A stretch of 64,000 bases of DNA from Argyresthia goedartella (taxonomy: Eukaryota > Arthropoda > Insecta > Lepidoptera > Argyresthiidae). The DNA is taken from contig OX463809.1 in the NCBI GenBank assembly GCA_949825045.1, positions 7,467,501 to 7,531,500 of the forward strand, read 5' to 3'. Positions within the stretch are counted from its first letter, which is position 1. Each line of letters starts with the position of its first letter. Shown here one piece after another: positions 1 to 11,822 of the stretch. Made by a program: the position numbers and the translations under genes. The notes below the pieces were generated by a model that was not told the origin of the DNA, did no database searches, and saw only the letters and a program-made list of their open reading frames with translations.

Positions 1-530
1 GACCACCGCCGACGTGTGTGCACTTGACCCAGTTGCCGGACCGGTCCGGACTCGGAACTTCCGATCCGCCGCCGTGCCGTGTCGGCATCGCATCTTACTT
101 GTTATTCATTTTAACGACACAAGTGGCCCAGGAACTTTACTTGTGCTCATTCAGTTGTGTTTGTCATTCATTCATATTTCGTTGCTCTTGTCGCAGGTTG
201 GTTAGTTCGACGGAAAACTTAAAAGCTCATGGTGCATGCGCTCTAGACAATTTTTCTTTTGCTAGTAATATTTTTTCTGGGTGGACGTTTTTCAGAGTTG
301 TTTATTGGAAGAGTTTTCCTGCTTCGGTAACAAAAAAATAAGTTGCTTTTGCTGTTACTGTTAAGGTCATTTCAACTTGACTCGCTTACTTTTTCGATGC
401 GTCGAAAGCTCTGGTAAAAGCTCCCCGCTTCAGTGTCGCGCCGGTCACGACCTCGTCGGCTCACACGCCTAGCAAACAATTCTCACAATATTACCGACAC
501 CGAATCTTAAATGATGGATTCGGTAGATGT
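1..530. other. GC-richer unique stretch, possible promoter or 5' UTR
   Basis: The first ~230 bases are richer in CpG than the following DNA, and I see no conserved protein in any frame. An arthropod-initiator-like TCAGTT lies near 150 and a polypyrimidine-AG (ctcttgtcgcag) near 185-197. It could be the promoter or an untranslated exon of the aquaporin gene downstream on the same strand, but nothing links them directly. The short reading frames here look like chance. Low confidence. Confidence 0.2.
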
Positions 531-535
531 TGGCT

Positions 536-760
536 AGCATCACCGGGTTCGAGTCCCGGTGGGGGCAATATTTGTTTGATGAGAACAGATGTTTGTACCC
601 TAGTCATGTTTGTTTATCTATCTAAGTATAATATTTATCTATATAAGTACATATGTGTATTGTTGTCTAGTACCCAAGATCCAGGGAATTATAGTTTGGG
701 GCTAGATCAATGTGTGTAAATAGTGTCCAAGGTTTTATTATTTTCGTTATCATTATCACG
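536..760 (+). repeat. SINE family A, copy 1 (tRNA-derived)
   Basis: A B-box-like core (gggttcgagtccc) is followed by the body shared with four other copies in the window: a stretch with tttgatgagaacaga, then ctagtacccaagat, then tttggggctagatca, ending in atagtgtccaagg and a degenerate ATT tail. The A-box head is truncated compared with the copy at 6490. The tRNA-like head and simple-repeat tail identify it as a SINE. Confidence 0.75.
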
Positions 761-764
761 GTGA

Positions 765-2670
765 AGAACGTACTAGTGATGGAAAACATCGTGAAGAGTC
801 CTTCTTAGCTAGCAAACTCTAGCTAGCAAACTCTAGCTAGCAAAATGCAGTATTGCTTATATAGCTGACTAATCGTGAGTGCAACTGTGCCTCTGCTTCC
901 ACGTGTAAGAAAAGTTGTGACGACGTTTTGTAATCGGCAAAATGCATGAACACGTAGTTTTCAACTGTTTCGTTATCGGTATAAACGCCGAAAAACCTTT
1001 ACGTTCGGAAAACTGCTCCAGAACATGCGCCCACTCATACCGATTCGAACAATAGATACCTCACCGCATCGATCATGTCGATCTATTGTTAAACAATACA
1101 ACTTGTATTATATTATCGCCTTAAGCGTGTGACTCTGAACAAATAATCGATAAGCATCGTAATTAATTGATATTGACGGTTACATATTTGGAGATATCGC
1201 ACCATTGTTCTATTTGTATGTCGGTGGTTGTACCGCTCACCTGTCATGAATGCAGTTCACATTTTTTTTAACAAAATAATTTCTTCTTTCAGTAAAATGT
1301 TCTATCTACAATATGTATAATATAGTGGCTGTGGCTAGACGTATAGGCGCACGCGCAACGCCATCCCGTATCAGAAAAGGCGTGACGCTAGTTTGTAATG
1401 CTACGTTTTATTTTATACAGATGATCGCGATTGTGCTATTCTTAAAAGTTACAAGCATATATATACTCACAAGAACAAACCGCCCCAAGAATCGCGCGGC
1501 CCAAAGGTACCCATTACACTGGCAGCATTACCGCGCTGCATAGCCAGCGAGATCCTCTAGACCGAAGGTCCCAAGGGGGTTGGCAAATCCTCGGTCCTTC
1601 GATTGATGCCCGATGTCCTTAGTATGCTATGACAAATGAATGATTATCGTGACATGAAGGTCATGTTTGTTATACCAGTAACAATAATGACACGTCTAGT
1701 CTTGAAGATATAATTCGTTACTAGTCAATTAGATATGATATGAGGTGCTTAAATTGTGCAGCTTCTAGATCTGATATTATTATGTTATGTTATCTTAAAA
1801 CAAAATGCATTCAGACGTTTATGGGTTTGAATTAAAATTAGAGCAGCATTCAAACCGTAATATGTAACGAAAATATAGGCGGTATATTGTTTTATTGATT
1901 TTTTTTTTCATTTATGGGGAAGGTAACAGCTTTCTTAAGCATATGCTACAAATTATACTAACTAAGAAGCCAATGAGAACCTCCCACAGTTATTATTCTA
2001 GAAGTAAAACAATAATTCTATACCTATAGTATACTTAAAGATATAACACACAGGACACATAAGTCATACTCATACTATTAAAAATACTTGTTTCCGTAAA
2101 CCATCATCTATAAACTGGTTATCGCTTTAATATATATTTATTCTTAGTTAATTCAATAACACATTTTGTAAAATAGGTAAGTACAACTATGTAACTATAT
2201 GTACCTACATATAGACAAGTAAATCCCGCAGCAAGCTTTTCAAATAAACAAAAAAAATGTGCGATGTAATTAATTAATGGGTTTGATTCAATTTAAAGTT
2301 TATACTCTTCTTTTTAGAGCATTTAAATAAAAGTTTATTTTTTATTTCATTTTTTTTTGTTATTGCTGTGTATTGTATCTAAACGTTTTCTGAGCCTGTT
2401 ATTTCATTTAGACTATATCTAAATTTTAGAGCGTCATTGTTGACCGGTCGTTTTCTCGTTAATTTAGTACAGTCTAGTTCTTCAATAAGCAGACTTTCTA
2501 GTGATTTGGCTCTAAAACCTAATATGAAGAGCAATTCTTAGAGATATCACATTGTGAAATCGGGTGATAATTAGAAAAAATTGGTATTCCGTGCCACCAC
2601 AGCGCTGTGACGGATTAGGGAAACTCTTAAGATGTCACTTTAAAAAAAGTCTAATCTAGGACCAGGTTAC
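765..2670. other. AT-rich stretch without a recognised gene
   Basis: No protein homology is recognisable. Short direct repeats of tagctagcaaactc occur three times at about 814-845. The rest is AT-rich with homopolymer runs, as expected of intergenic or intronic insect DNA. Confidence 0.5.
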
Positions 2671-2675
2671 CTTCA

Positions 2676-3240
2676 TGTCAAGACGAATCAAATGTGCTCA
2701 AACTCGATAGGGTTGCGTCGTTTAGTTACATAGTTCCCAGGGCCACCTTCTGTCTCCATCATCAGATCAGCTGATGTTCATGATATGGAGCTCCATCTCA
2801 TGAAAATATTGTATAGGACCAAAGGACATGTCAAGACGAATCAAACGCGCCCAAACTCGATAGGTTTGCGTGGTTTTGTTACAGATTTCATATGGCCATC
2901 TTCGGGCTCCATCATCAGATCAACTCCAATTCATAAACATATTATATAGGACCGAAGGAAATGTCAAGACGAATCAAACGTGCCCAAGAACGATAGGGTT
3001 GTTTCTTTTTATGATAGAGTTTCCATAGCCAACCTCGGCTCCATCATCAGATCAGCTCTATGGCATGAAAATATTGTATAGGGTTCTATACAATATTTTC
3101 ATGCCATAGAGCTGATGGCATGTCAAGACGAATCAAAGGCGCCCAAACTCGATAGGGTTGCGTCGTTCTATTATAGAGTTCCCATAGCCAACTCCCAGTT
3201 ACATCATCAGATCAGCTCAATGTTATCAAAATATTGTATT
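2676..3240 (+). repeat. Diverged ~130-150 bp tandem repeat
   Basis: Four diverged units follow one another, each with tgtcaagacgaatcaaa, then aactcgatagggttg, then ccatcatcagatcagctc, then gaaaatattgtatagg. Starts are near 2677, 2828, 2962 and 3119. The third/fourth junction contains a perfect inverted repeat, described separately. It resembles dispersed lepidopteran repeats; no coding function. Confidence 0.75.
3051..3116. repeat. Perfect 30-bp inverted repeat with 6-nt loop
   Basis: Arms 3051-3080 and 3087-3116 are perfectly complementary around the loop gggttc. The arm sequence is the end of the tandem unit around it, so one unit end was copied in inverted orientation at a unit boundary. 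Confidence 0.95.
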
Positions 3241-3655
3241 TTCATCCGATTTACAAATGCATGCAAAATTTCAGTTCAATCTGAAATCGGGAAGTGGGTC
3301 AATGTTGATCCGAACAAAATTCATGCATTGCATACATACATACAACATACATTGCAAGTTAAATAAAAGCTTTTAAAAAGTGAGCTCTGCTAAAGTCCTT
3401 GGCGCCAAGCTTGACAGCAGAAGGACAGGTTGGCCAACATCCCCATTGCCGCTGGAATAATCAGCGCCTACAAACGCAGGGCTGCCAACTGCCGAATGTT
3501 TTGACGTTCGGGGTGCGTTCACATCAATCGTAGCGCTGCTGCAGACAAGTGCTGCTTAAATCTCAAACTAGCGCTGACATTTCCCGAGCCATTGACCTGA
3601 CTTTGAATGTCAAGTTTTGAGTATGTGCTTCCGGTTTCATGACTGGGGTAGCTTG

Positions 3656-4239
3656 CGATATTATGTATATGTCGCAATTGGTTGGTTTATTCAGACACTT
3701 AACTAACACTCTAGACCGTTAATTAAAGACCGACGTTTAACGAAGTCACTAGCATTTTGATTTAAATAAAGCAACGTCGAAAACGTTTAACAATCTGTCT
3801 AACCGAAAGTTGGTTAATTAATGTAAAACAATTAAGATGGCGTCACGACAACAGCTGATGTCTTTCAGTCTATCCTTTCACTACTGATTTGCACAGCTTT
3901 TAACAGGGTTAAAAGCTGTGCATTGCGGTAGCTTAGGTGAAGGGTAAAGGGGGTGACCGAAGCGAAGCGAAGAACAACAAAAAATACTTAAAACAAAAAC
4001 AATTTTATGAATACTTAACACATAAAATATATTTTTTGCACTTATGTGTATACACTTAAGTACAAAAAAAATATTGTATATGTCTTGTTGCCTAGGAACG
4101 TTTAGACAACTCGTTAAACGTTTCATCACTCAGTTGTCTGACGGAACTTTAGAGACTTCGTTAAACGTCGGTCTTTAATTAACGGTCTAGGGTGATATAT
4201 AAGTGTCTGATTTTACCAACTAACTGCGACATATACATA
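3656..4239. mobile_element. Foldback MITE with ~150-bp inverted arms
   Basis: The left arm (about 3662-3800) and right arm (about 4080-4239) are imperfect reverse complements. Both share tatgtatatgtcgca at the tips and gaccgttaattaaagaccg further in. A further perfect stem with 14-bp arms (3891-3904/3908-3921, loop agg) lies in the middle, followed by a copy of repeat D (about 3915-4060). There is no transposase, so it is non-autonomous. Confidence 0.75.
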
Positions 4240-5545
4240 CATAGTCAATTTAAAATAGTCTCAGTTATTCATTCCTTGCCAAGCTAAACAACATGTGGAA
4301 TGTAAAGCACATATTTAAATGGTACTAAAATATTGCTTTGTGCAGGCGTCAAGCTGACTAGGCTCTCAGCAGTTCCCATTAGCATAACACTATTAATTTA
4401 TGTATGAGAATTAATATAAAATTGGTTGGTTGGTACTTTGAGCTAGCCTTTCGATGATATTGAAGTGTCTATGCGAGCCATTGCTAACTGTCAATGTTTA
4501 ATTTGACTTATACTATTTAATTGCAACATAGTATTAACAATCTCAACAGATGTTTTCCAACAACAACATCATAAATAGAAAAAGAAGCCTAAATTGAAAT
4601 CCGTAAAAACCGGAGAACAATTTTTAAGTAGTTTCTGAGATTGTCGTGACCAGACACGGTTACCGAAATGGAATCACAGTATTAGTTTATCAGTTTATTT
4701 CTTACGTAATTTATGTTCGGCTTTCTGACATGATGTGCGTTCATTTCCTAACATGATTACTTATGGATATTTTAAACATGGAATGTGCGTAGTTACTACT
4801 TTCTCACGTTTATTTGGTAAATATGATCTAAAGAATTTGATGTGTCCATTCCGTTGGAATGCTATAAATTCTGATTAACGAAATGCATTTAAATAATCAA
4901 ATTATTCACGACTTCTCTGATGCAACGCAGTTTTAGTTGCATATAATAGATTTCTTATACACCTACATCGTACTGAGACTCCTGAAGATCAAAGAAATAT
5001 TGATAGTGTGTTCTTTAGAACTGAAATTAAGTGTTAGGGTTGTGGCAAACGCGAAAACATGCGTAAAAATACAGATTATATTTTGTATGTTATTTTGCTC
5101 GCCTCTCTGTAATTTAGAGCCAATCTCTATATGTTCTGGAAATAATTACTTACCTAAATAATTACATGACCTTACAAAGCTGACCTCTGCTCGGATAGCA
5201 AGATTAACGAGTGTCGGTCCGTAAGCGCTGGCGCAGGTGATAGCTTAGAGATAAATTGCATTGCAAGGTATATTGCGATGGGTGAATGTACGCTATCCAT
5301 ATCGTACGAAGTTTCACTGGTTTCTATTATGGATTACCTAGGTATCACTCACATGCCTACTACGAGAAAGCACGATAAAAGACCTATCTATCAAACTGAA
5401 GTGCTCTGTTGATTCCAGACAGACTAAATCGGTTGCTTATGCAAGCATGCATAAATCAGCTGGCTTCCACTTGTTGGGAGTACAATACCCCTATACTTAT
5501 CCATTATATGTTTGTCCTATGGATTTATGTATTGAATATATTGAG
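4240..5545. other. No gene or clear repeat seen
   Basis: AT-rich sequence. The small reading frames have no recognisable motif, no splice-supported context and no length beyond chance. Confidence 0.45.
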
Positions 5546-5690
5546 GTAGTCCACGAACAGCACCTGTCTGAATAGCACCTACGCGAATAGCACTAAGCCT
5601 AGTCCACGAATAGCACCTGGGTGCTATTCGTGGACTACAATTTATTTTTACATTTTTGTCCAGAATAGCACCTATGACTACTGAGATGTA
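5546..5690. repeat. Iterated gaatagcacct motif with perfect hairpin
   Basis: The motif gaatagcacct and close variants (gaacagcacct, gaatagcacta) recur about six times. Inside, 5600-5617 and 5620-5637 are perfectly complementary 18-bp arms with a 2-nt loop, so motifs face each other in the hairpin. Confidence 0.8.
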
Positions 5691-5934
5691 TAGAGGACGT
5701 TATTAAATGAAAGATATTGTCCATCGGTATAAGCAATACAGAAATATACCCAGGTGCCCGGCAGTAGAGGCTTTGAAGGTTCCGGAAAGAAACCCATAAA
5801 CAAGAACTTCGTTGTCCGCCTATCTTTCAAAACCATTTTTCTGAGGTACGCGTGGAGGTACCAAGTTGGTGTCAATTACTCAGGCCTGTGTTCCATTAAA
5901 GTTGTGCCAAAACAAACTGCTGGATCAACTCAAT

Positions 5935-6215
5935 ATTTTGATATATGCCGCACTTGCTTAATACTCGCAAGGGAATCAACATCTATAGGGTAATTTCCCG
6001 TTGACCTAGAGTCATCAAATTTGGCACGAAACTTAATAAATAATAAATCTTTAACACATGTTAAAGAAAAAATCTGAAAACCTTGAATTTGTAGTTCCAT
6101 CATAAAAATCGGTGTTTGCAGAATCCTCGGTGCGCGAGTGTGACTCACACTTTGCCGCTTTTTTACACGATTTCGTTCTCGCGGCACCGTTCTAAAACAT
6201 GGCCTTCTCATAAGA
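5935..6215 (-). repeat. Repeat E, diverged copy
   Basis: It shares the block that includes gtgcgagtgtgactcacac and the poly-pyrimidine ccgcttttttac with the fuller copies at 15841-16250 and 62040-62430, in reverse orientation to the former. A related diverged stretch is at about 9030-9180. No open reading frame belongs to the family in this window. Confidence 0.5.
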
Positions 6216-6489
6216 AGTAGCTTAAAGCTTTAACAGCAGGTGTAAACGCCGTTATTCGTGCCACTACATTCAGTCAACATGTTTCCATTAGATAATTTAT
6301 TTATCAACAAACGTGTACAGTTAAATACACTTGCGTGGAGTGCGTCGTGGTTTTATTAGGACAACTTATTGGCTGGAGTTAACGGAACCTTATCTGTCGT
6401 ACAGCGCAATACAAATAGTTTTCCTCAAGCAGTAGCTACCGAAAAAGAGATAATAAGACCGTGAGTTTTTATTTTACATTTTATATTTT

Positions 6490-6750
6490 ACGACCCGAAT
6501 GGCCGAGTCGCCAGTCACCCTGCCTACGAAGCCAAGGGTCCCGGGTTCGAGACCCGGTGGGGGCAAATATTTGTTTGATGAGAACAGATTTTTGTACCCT
6601 AGCCATGGTTGTTTATCTATCTAAGTATAATATTTATCTATATAAGTATGTGTATCGTTGTCTAGTACCCAAGATACAGGGAATCCTAGTTTGGGGCTAG
6701 ATCAATGTGCGTAAATAGTGTCCAAGGTATTATTAATATTATTATTAACT
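6490..6750 (+). repeat. SINE family A, copy 2 (most complete)
   Basis: The tRNA-like head has an A-box-like tggccgagtcg and a B-box-like gggttcgagaccc. The shared body follows, ending in tgtccaagg and an ATT-rich tail. This copy can serve as reference for the family; others are at 536, 9472 (minus), 47467 and 52450. Confidence 0.85.
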
Positions 6751-7536
6751 TGACTATATGAACGACGTTTGTCGAAATATGAAAACCGTCTGATGCGATT
6801 AGCGCGGAGCGGCCGGCGGCGTTCTATTTCTATGTACGCGTCAACAGGCGGCGGATGCCGGCATAGAAATAGAACTTGCTTGTTGAGCCCTTGTGAACCA
6901 CTAAAAACGTCGTAGCTGTAGTGTAACTAGGTTATCATTTACTAAGGTACAGGGCTACACCTGTATTTTTTATGTTTAACTAGGCAGATATATAGCGGCT
7001 CTCTGCCTAGATACTATAGTTTTGCCAACATACCCATTTAAACTTTGAAGTGTTCTGTTTTTGTCTATATTTATTTCTATATTTTCTGTGAAATGTAATC
7101 TTGATGTAGACTGATTTAGTTTTTAAGGAAGTTTTTTTATTGTGTAAGTGAGTGTCGTATGTTCTTAAATACGGAGATACGGTGTATTTCTAGAGTAAAG
7201 AATATTATTATTATGATTATAAATAATAATGATTTTATATAATTTCATCATCAGCAAATCAGCCCGTATCATACCACTATTGGGCATAGGACTCTCCCAA
7301 GATTCTCCCTATAATATTTTAATATCCTGTATCAACTTTCTAATAAACAGATATCGAACCGCTGTAAAGTATAGACCATTAATTACAAAAACGTCTAATA
7401 GTAATTAATTATAGTAATTACAGTTCTCAGGTAATATACAAAACAACTCCATCTCTCATCACGACAGCTCTAGTGAAGGGCCTACATATAACTTGCATTA
7501 CAAAAACATAAACAGAACATCACTACTTTTCCCATA
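6751..7536. other. No gene seen
   Basis: Intergenic or intronic sequence. A GC-rich block near 6800-6860 carries gcggccggcggcgttctat and an inverted partner ending in atagaacttg, a short imperfect inverted repeat. No coding evidence. Confidence 0.4.
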
Positions 7537-7785
7537 CAGGGTGGTAGAGGCACAATTGTGCCCACGTTATTGTGAACATTTTGCTTGACAGGGAGTTAGC
7601 CCATCGCCGCAGCTCTGTAGATCTATGGCTTCCTCAAGATGTTTTCCATCACCGTTAGAAAGTCTGTATAGTGTACGTAAGATAAATTGCTCATCTCATT
7701 GGTACACGGTCAGCACTGGGTTCGAACCCGCATCTCCTGTGTGAGACCCCTTCTCCAATCAACTAGACCACGGAGGTCTCTTTAC
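7537..7785 (-). repeat. SINE family C, copy 1
   Basis: Read on the minus strand, a tRNA-like head (tctagttgattgg, then ggttcgaacccagtgctgacc) is followed by a body containing aacggtgatggaaaacatc and gctgcggcgatgggctaa, ending near ccaccctgtatg. Two more copies lie at 8640 and 10428 in the same orientation. Confidence 0.75.
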
Positions 7786-8004
7786 GTACCTCATACGTAT
7801 GTAAGCAATATTATCAGAAACGCAAAATATTCACACAAGTTATTCTTTTAGGACTTCCAAACAAGTATACAAAATTTTAAATATGTATGTTTATATGTTT
7901 GAATTTATGTCTGTCTTCGTGTTTCTCCGAAAATATAGATTGGATTTTGACGATTCTTTTTTATTAGATTACATTTACTCCAACTCAGGGAAAATTGCAA
8001 ACTT

Positions 8005-8170
8005 TATCAAAATGGTTAGTTTATGTTTTAAGTATTTTTTGTTGGTCTTGCATGTTCAACCTAACACGAAGCTTCGCTTCGCTCACCCCCTTTCCCCTTC
8101 ACCTAAGCAACCGCAGCATTTTGCCCTGATATTTGCTGTGAAAATCAGTATAATTGAAGTGCAGTTTAAT
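8005..8170 (-). repeat. Repeat D copy
   Basis: Contains cttcgcttcgctcaccccc, then cccttcacctaagc and ttttgccctgatatttgct, in reverse orientation to the copies at 3915, 11583, 16722, 26525 and 38746. The family is dispersed across the window, with no coding capacity. A Helitron or MITE origin is possible but I cannot show it. Confidence 0.7.
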
Positions 8171-8639
8171 ATTTCCCTATCAAAATTAGTTCAGTGGTTT
8201 TTAAGATATGGACTTATACGTGTAAGTATAGATGTCTAGATTGTTAATACGAGCCGGGCGACAAAGAAATTAAAGAAAACTAGGGAACCTATGCGGAACT
8301 TCTATGCAATTTTTATCAAAATCGGTTCAGTGGGTTTCAAATTATGAAAAGTAGGTCTGATAAAGAATAGCTGGTAAACTTGACAAATAGGCGATGTTTA
8401 ATCCTTTTTGAAGTTGTGAATGTAATAGGATTGCAACAAACACGGGGGTTAGAGGTTTTCCGCTGTACTTACAAGAGTTAAAAGGGGCTAATGAAAGAGT
8501 TATCATTTTCGATATAAAAAAATGGATTGATTCGAAAATTAACTCATATTATTTTTTTTTACTTATTAATGAAATTAAGCACCGAAACTAATTCAAACGT
8601 TACATTCAAATACATAGGTACAATAAATGTATACCATTA

Positions 8640-8885
8640 ATGTTTCCACCGAGGGGCGCAGGCCTTTGCCCGGATACGAGTAAAATTAAGCCATACAGGG
8701 TTGATGGAGGGGTTTTACGACCACTATCACATAGCGATAGTAGCCGGGAAATACAGCTTAACGTGTCATCCGAGACACTGAACGTCCGATAATGTAAAGA
8801 TAAATTAATTATCTCATTGGTACACGGTCAGGATTCGAACCTGCATCTCCAAGGGTGAAACCCATCAGACCACGGAGCTCTCGGA
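8640..8885 (-). repeat. SINE family C, copy 2 (diverged)
   Basis: Shares catacagggttgatggaggg, the gacactgaacgtccgataatgta block and the tRNA-like end with ctcattggtacacggtca and ggattcgaacctgc. The centre has diverged from the copies at 7537 and 10428. Confidence 0.65.
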
Positions 8886-9471
8886 GAACAAAAGAAACTT
8901 TAATTCTAAACCCTGTCGTTCTGGTTTACAATTTGTCGCTAGTTTTCAAACTAACGCGTTAAATCGTAAACTAACAGTATTGACAATCTTACGGTCGGAT
9001 ATATAATTCGTAAATTTTCGGTTTTCGGTTTTTTCCTTCACTTGTGCTATACTTGCTTAGTGCTAAATTTCATGATTCAGGTCAACTTGAAGTACCCTAT
9101 AGGTTTTGATTCCCTTGCGAATATTAAGCAATTTCAGCAAAATTGTGACATATATGGCCGGTATCTTATGATTGCGTCGACCTATAAGTTTGATTTTTGT
9201 CAACTTTAACAGACCACAGACAAGAGTAAACGATATAATTTCAACTTGATATCTCTACGCATTCTTGAGAAGAAGGTTCTTGACAACGAAATGATCCTAT
9301 AAATTCCTTTTAAAGTACGGAACCCTAAAAAAATGTTGTTACTAACATTTCCCTTTAAATTTGACTTCACCTTTCTGTTACACCCACTTTCGTATAAGTC
9401 GGCCGCAGGAGCTGTTCCGATGACGTCTCGTAGAGATAACGCCATGTTCTCACCACTACTGTCATGTTTCC
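8886..9471. other. No gene; part shows weak repeat E similarity
   Basis: About 9030-9180 weakly matches repeat E. The remainder has overlapping short reading frames on both strands with no recognisable domain. Confidence 0.4.
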
Positions 9472-9734
9472 ATATAATAATAATAATAATAATAATACCT
9501 TGGACACTATTTACACACATTGATCTAGCCCCAAACTAGGATTCCCTGTGTCTTGCGTACTAGACAACGATACACATGCTCATATAGATAAATATTATAC
9601 TTAGATAGATAAACAATCATGACTAGGGTACAAACATCCGTTCTCATCATCATATTTGCCACCACCGGGACTCGAACCCGGGACCCTTGGCTTCGTAGGC
9701 CGGGTCGCTGCCGACTCGGCCACTCGGGTCGTCG
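9472..9734 (-). repeat. SINE family A, copy 3
   Basis: A full-length reverse copy. It begins on the plus strand with an ATT/TAA microsatellite (the SINE tail), then the body, and ends with the B-box (gggactcgaacccgg) and A-box (gccgactcggccactcgg) of the tRNA-like head. A spurious short frame starting with PPPGLEPG overlaps it. Confidence 0.85.
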
Positions 9735-10427
9735 TCGGATATAAATTTGACACGCCGCGCCGCTACCTAGCTATGTACCAAATGAGGAACTCTCATTACT
9801 GGGGGGCGTCCATTAATTACGTGAGGTGCGTTTATACCCCGCAGTGGGCGGATACAAGCTGCCGATGACGGTGATAGTAAATAATGGTATCTTGGCCAAA
9901 ATACGTTCCCATTTGTATTTATTGTAAAATGTTCTCTCTGTGATATACTATGATCGAATCAATTTCATCAAAATAATGAAGAAAATTGAGTTTTATTTAC
10001 AAATTAAACCCTTTAAGCCAAATCTCACGTAATCTCACCAGGGGGGGATCCAAAAAATCTTCGAACAGCCCTAATTATAAAATAGACATACGAGTATGTA
10101 CCTATAATATTATACTAGTCATTAGCAAACCTCTTGATGGCTACTGCGAGTAGTAAGAAAATATATGTAACGCATAGAAGGGCTTACTAGCCCACGTGTC
10201 ACGTGTGGCCAACTAAGTGGGTACTTACTACTTACATAATGTTACAGTTAGGGATTGTAGCCGCCCTTGATCGAGTGACCGCATGTGAACTGCGTGCGCA
10301 GGTCTGTTCGCTGTATTTTTGTGATATATGGAGCTTAGCGGGCCAATAAGCTGAGAGCTCCATGAGTGCTTATTTTGAGCTTAATTGCTTCTAAAAGTAT
10401 ATCTTTAAGTAACATATCACACGCATT
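9735..10427. other. No gene seen
   Basis: No recognisable coding sequence. Contains the poly-G run ggggggg near 10042 and AT-rich flanks. Confidence 0.4.
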
Positions 10428-10692
10428 TTCCCATACGGGGTGGCAGAAGCACAATTATGCCCCCGTTTAGCCAGTTATTCAATAATCTATTTTGCGTGAC
10501 AGGGATCTAGCCCATCGCCGCAGCATGAAGTAATGAAGGTTTACGCATGATGTTTTCCCTCACCGTTAGAACGTCCGATTAATGTACTTCAGATAAACTA
10601 CTCATCTCATTGGTAACATGGTCAGCACCGGGATTCAAACCTGCAACTCCTGCGTGAGAAGCAAGCGTTAAAACCACTAGACCGGGGAGCTT
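10428..10692 (-). repeat. SINE family C, copy 3
   Basis: Contains ccatacggggtggcaga, ctagcccatcgccgcagc, tcaccgttagaacgtccg and the tRNA-like end with tcattggt and ccgggattcaaacctgc. Complete and easily aligned with the copy at 7537. Confidence 0.75.
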
Positions 10693-11512
10693 TACGTATG
10701 TATGTGTACTAACTAATGCATAGGCATCATTGAGAATGTTGGTATCTTAACATGATTTTATAAGAGCTAGCTTCAATGCGAATAAGGTGAACTAGATAAA
10801 TACTGTAGATCAAATATTACATATTTGGTTTGATTGTAGATATGTGAATATGTGAGTTCATTTACCGAGGACATGAACGAACGAACGTGGATCATTTTTG
10901 TTGTTGTAAGTATAGCAATCATATCACTACTGCTCCGTATATGTAGAAGGAATTAAAAGTTGCTTTGTGTAAAATTAGTTCCTTAGAGAAAGGATTTAGT
11001 TTTATTCTCTCATTACCAACAAAAAGTAGCATAGCAGTTGAGTTCACAGTACAATACAGTAAATAGCATCTGACAAAATATTTTCAATGATAAAACCTTG
11101 TAATAACACTAATCATGAATTTACCTCAAGCGGGTAATAAAACATCTATCAAGCGTGGTAAAACGAATGTCACGGTAAAATAATATGAACTGGAACCTCG
11201 TTACTTACCTTCCTACACTCATAATAAAATATGCTCCACTATTTAATCTTGATTATGCAAATTCAGCTGTGAGCGTGAGAAAATCTTGGGATTCGGAAGC
11301 AATTTCAATGACACCTTCGAATATTTTTTATTTAAAATCATGTCCAACTGACGTGTTTATAAGATCAAGAGGGTGCATGAGAGGGTGCACTATATGTACA
11401 ACTGTTACAAACATATAGGTAGATAACTTATTATGTCACCTTGTTTTGAAAGTGATTTGCAGTACGAAAACCCGGCTTCTGTTACTCTTTATCTAAAAAG
11501 TAATGGCAACAA
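10693..11512. other. No gene seen
   Basis: AT-rich. A 77-codon frame at 11185-11418 has no recognisable domain and no supporting context. Confidence 0.4.
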
Positions 11513-11822
11513 ATATAATGATCACCAAAATATTTTTTTCCTACCCAAAATGGATAAATGAACCCCAAAAGTTGCAAAAAATGTCATGGCAAAATACTGC
11601 GATAACTTAGGTGAAGGGTAAAGGGGGTGAGCGAAGCGAAGACCCCTAAAGGGTAAATCCTTCGTGTTAGGTTGAGCATGAAAGAACAACAAAAAATACT
11701 TAAAACATAAACTTAAGTACACAAAACATAAAAAGAAGTTTGGTGATCATTTATCCAAATACAATTTGGTGGACATTTATCTATTCTGGCAGTCATTTCG
11801 AATTTATTGGTAGTAAAGTAGC
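11513..11822 (+). repeat. Repeat D, long copy
   Basis: Contains gcttaggtgaagggtaaagg, then gtgagcgaagcgaag, then tacttaaaacataaac, with extended flanks (tttttcctacccaaaa upstream and gaatttattggtagtaaa downstream). The flanks are shared with the copy at 38715-38975, so the true unit is at least ~260-300 bp. Confidence 0.75.

Noticed and set aside
2676..3240. CRISPR-like repeat-spacer array
   Set aside because: Units are diverged, ~130-150 bp and adjacent without unique spacers, and the organism is a eukaryote.
6530..6565. tRNA gene suggested by A/B box-like sequence
   Set aside because: The box motifs belong to the SINE head, which is repeated and lacks a complete cloverleaf.
9656..9868. 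Frame starting PPPGLEPGTLGFVGR on the plus strand
   Set aside because: It is the translated tRNA-like head of SINE family A, a common false gene.
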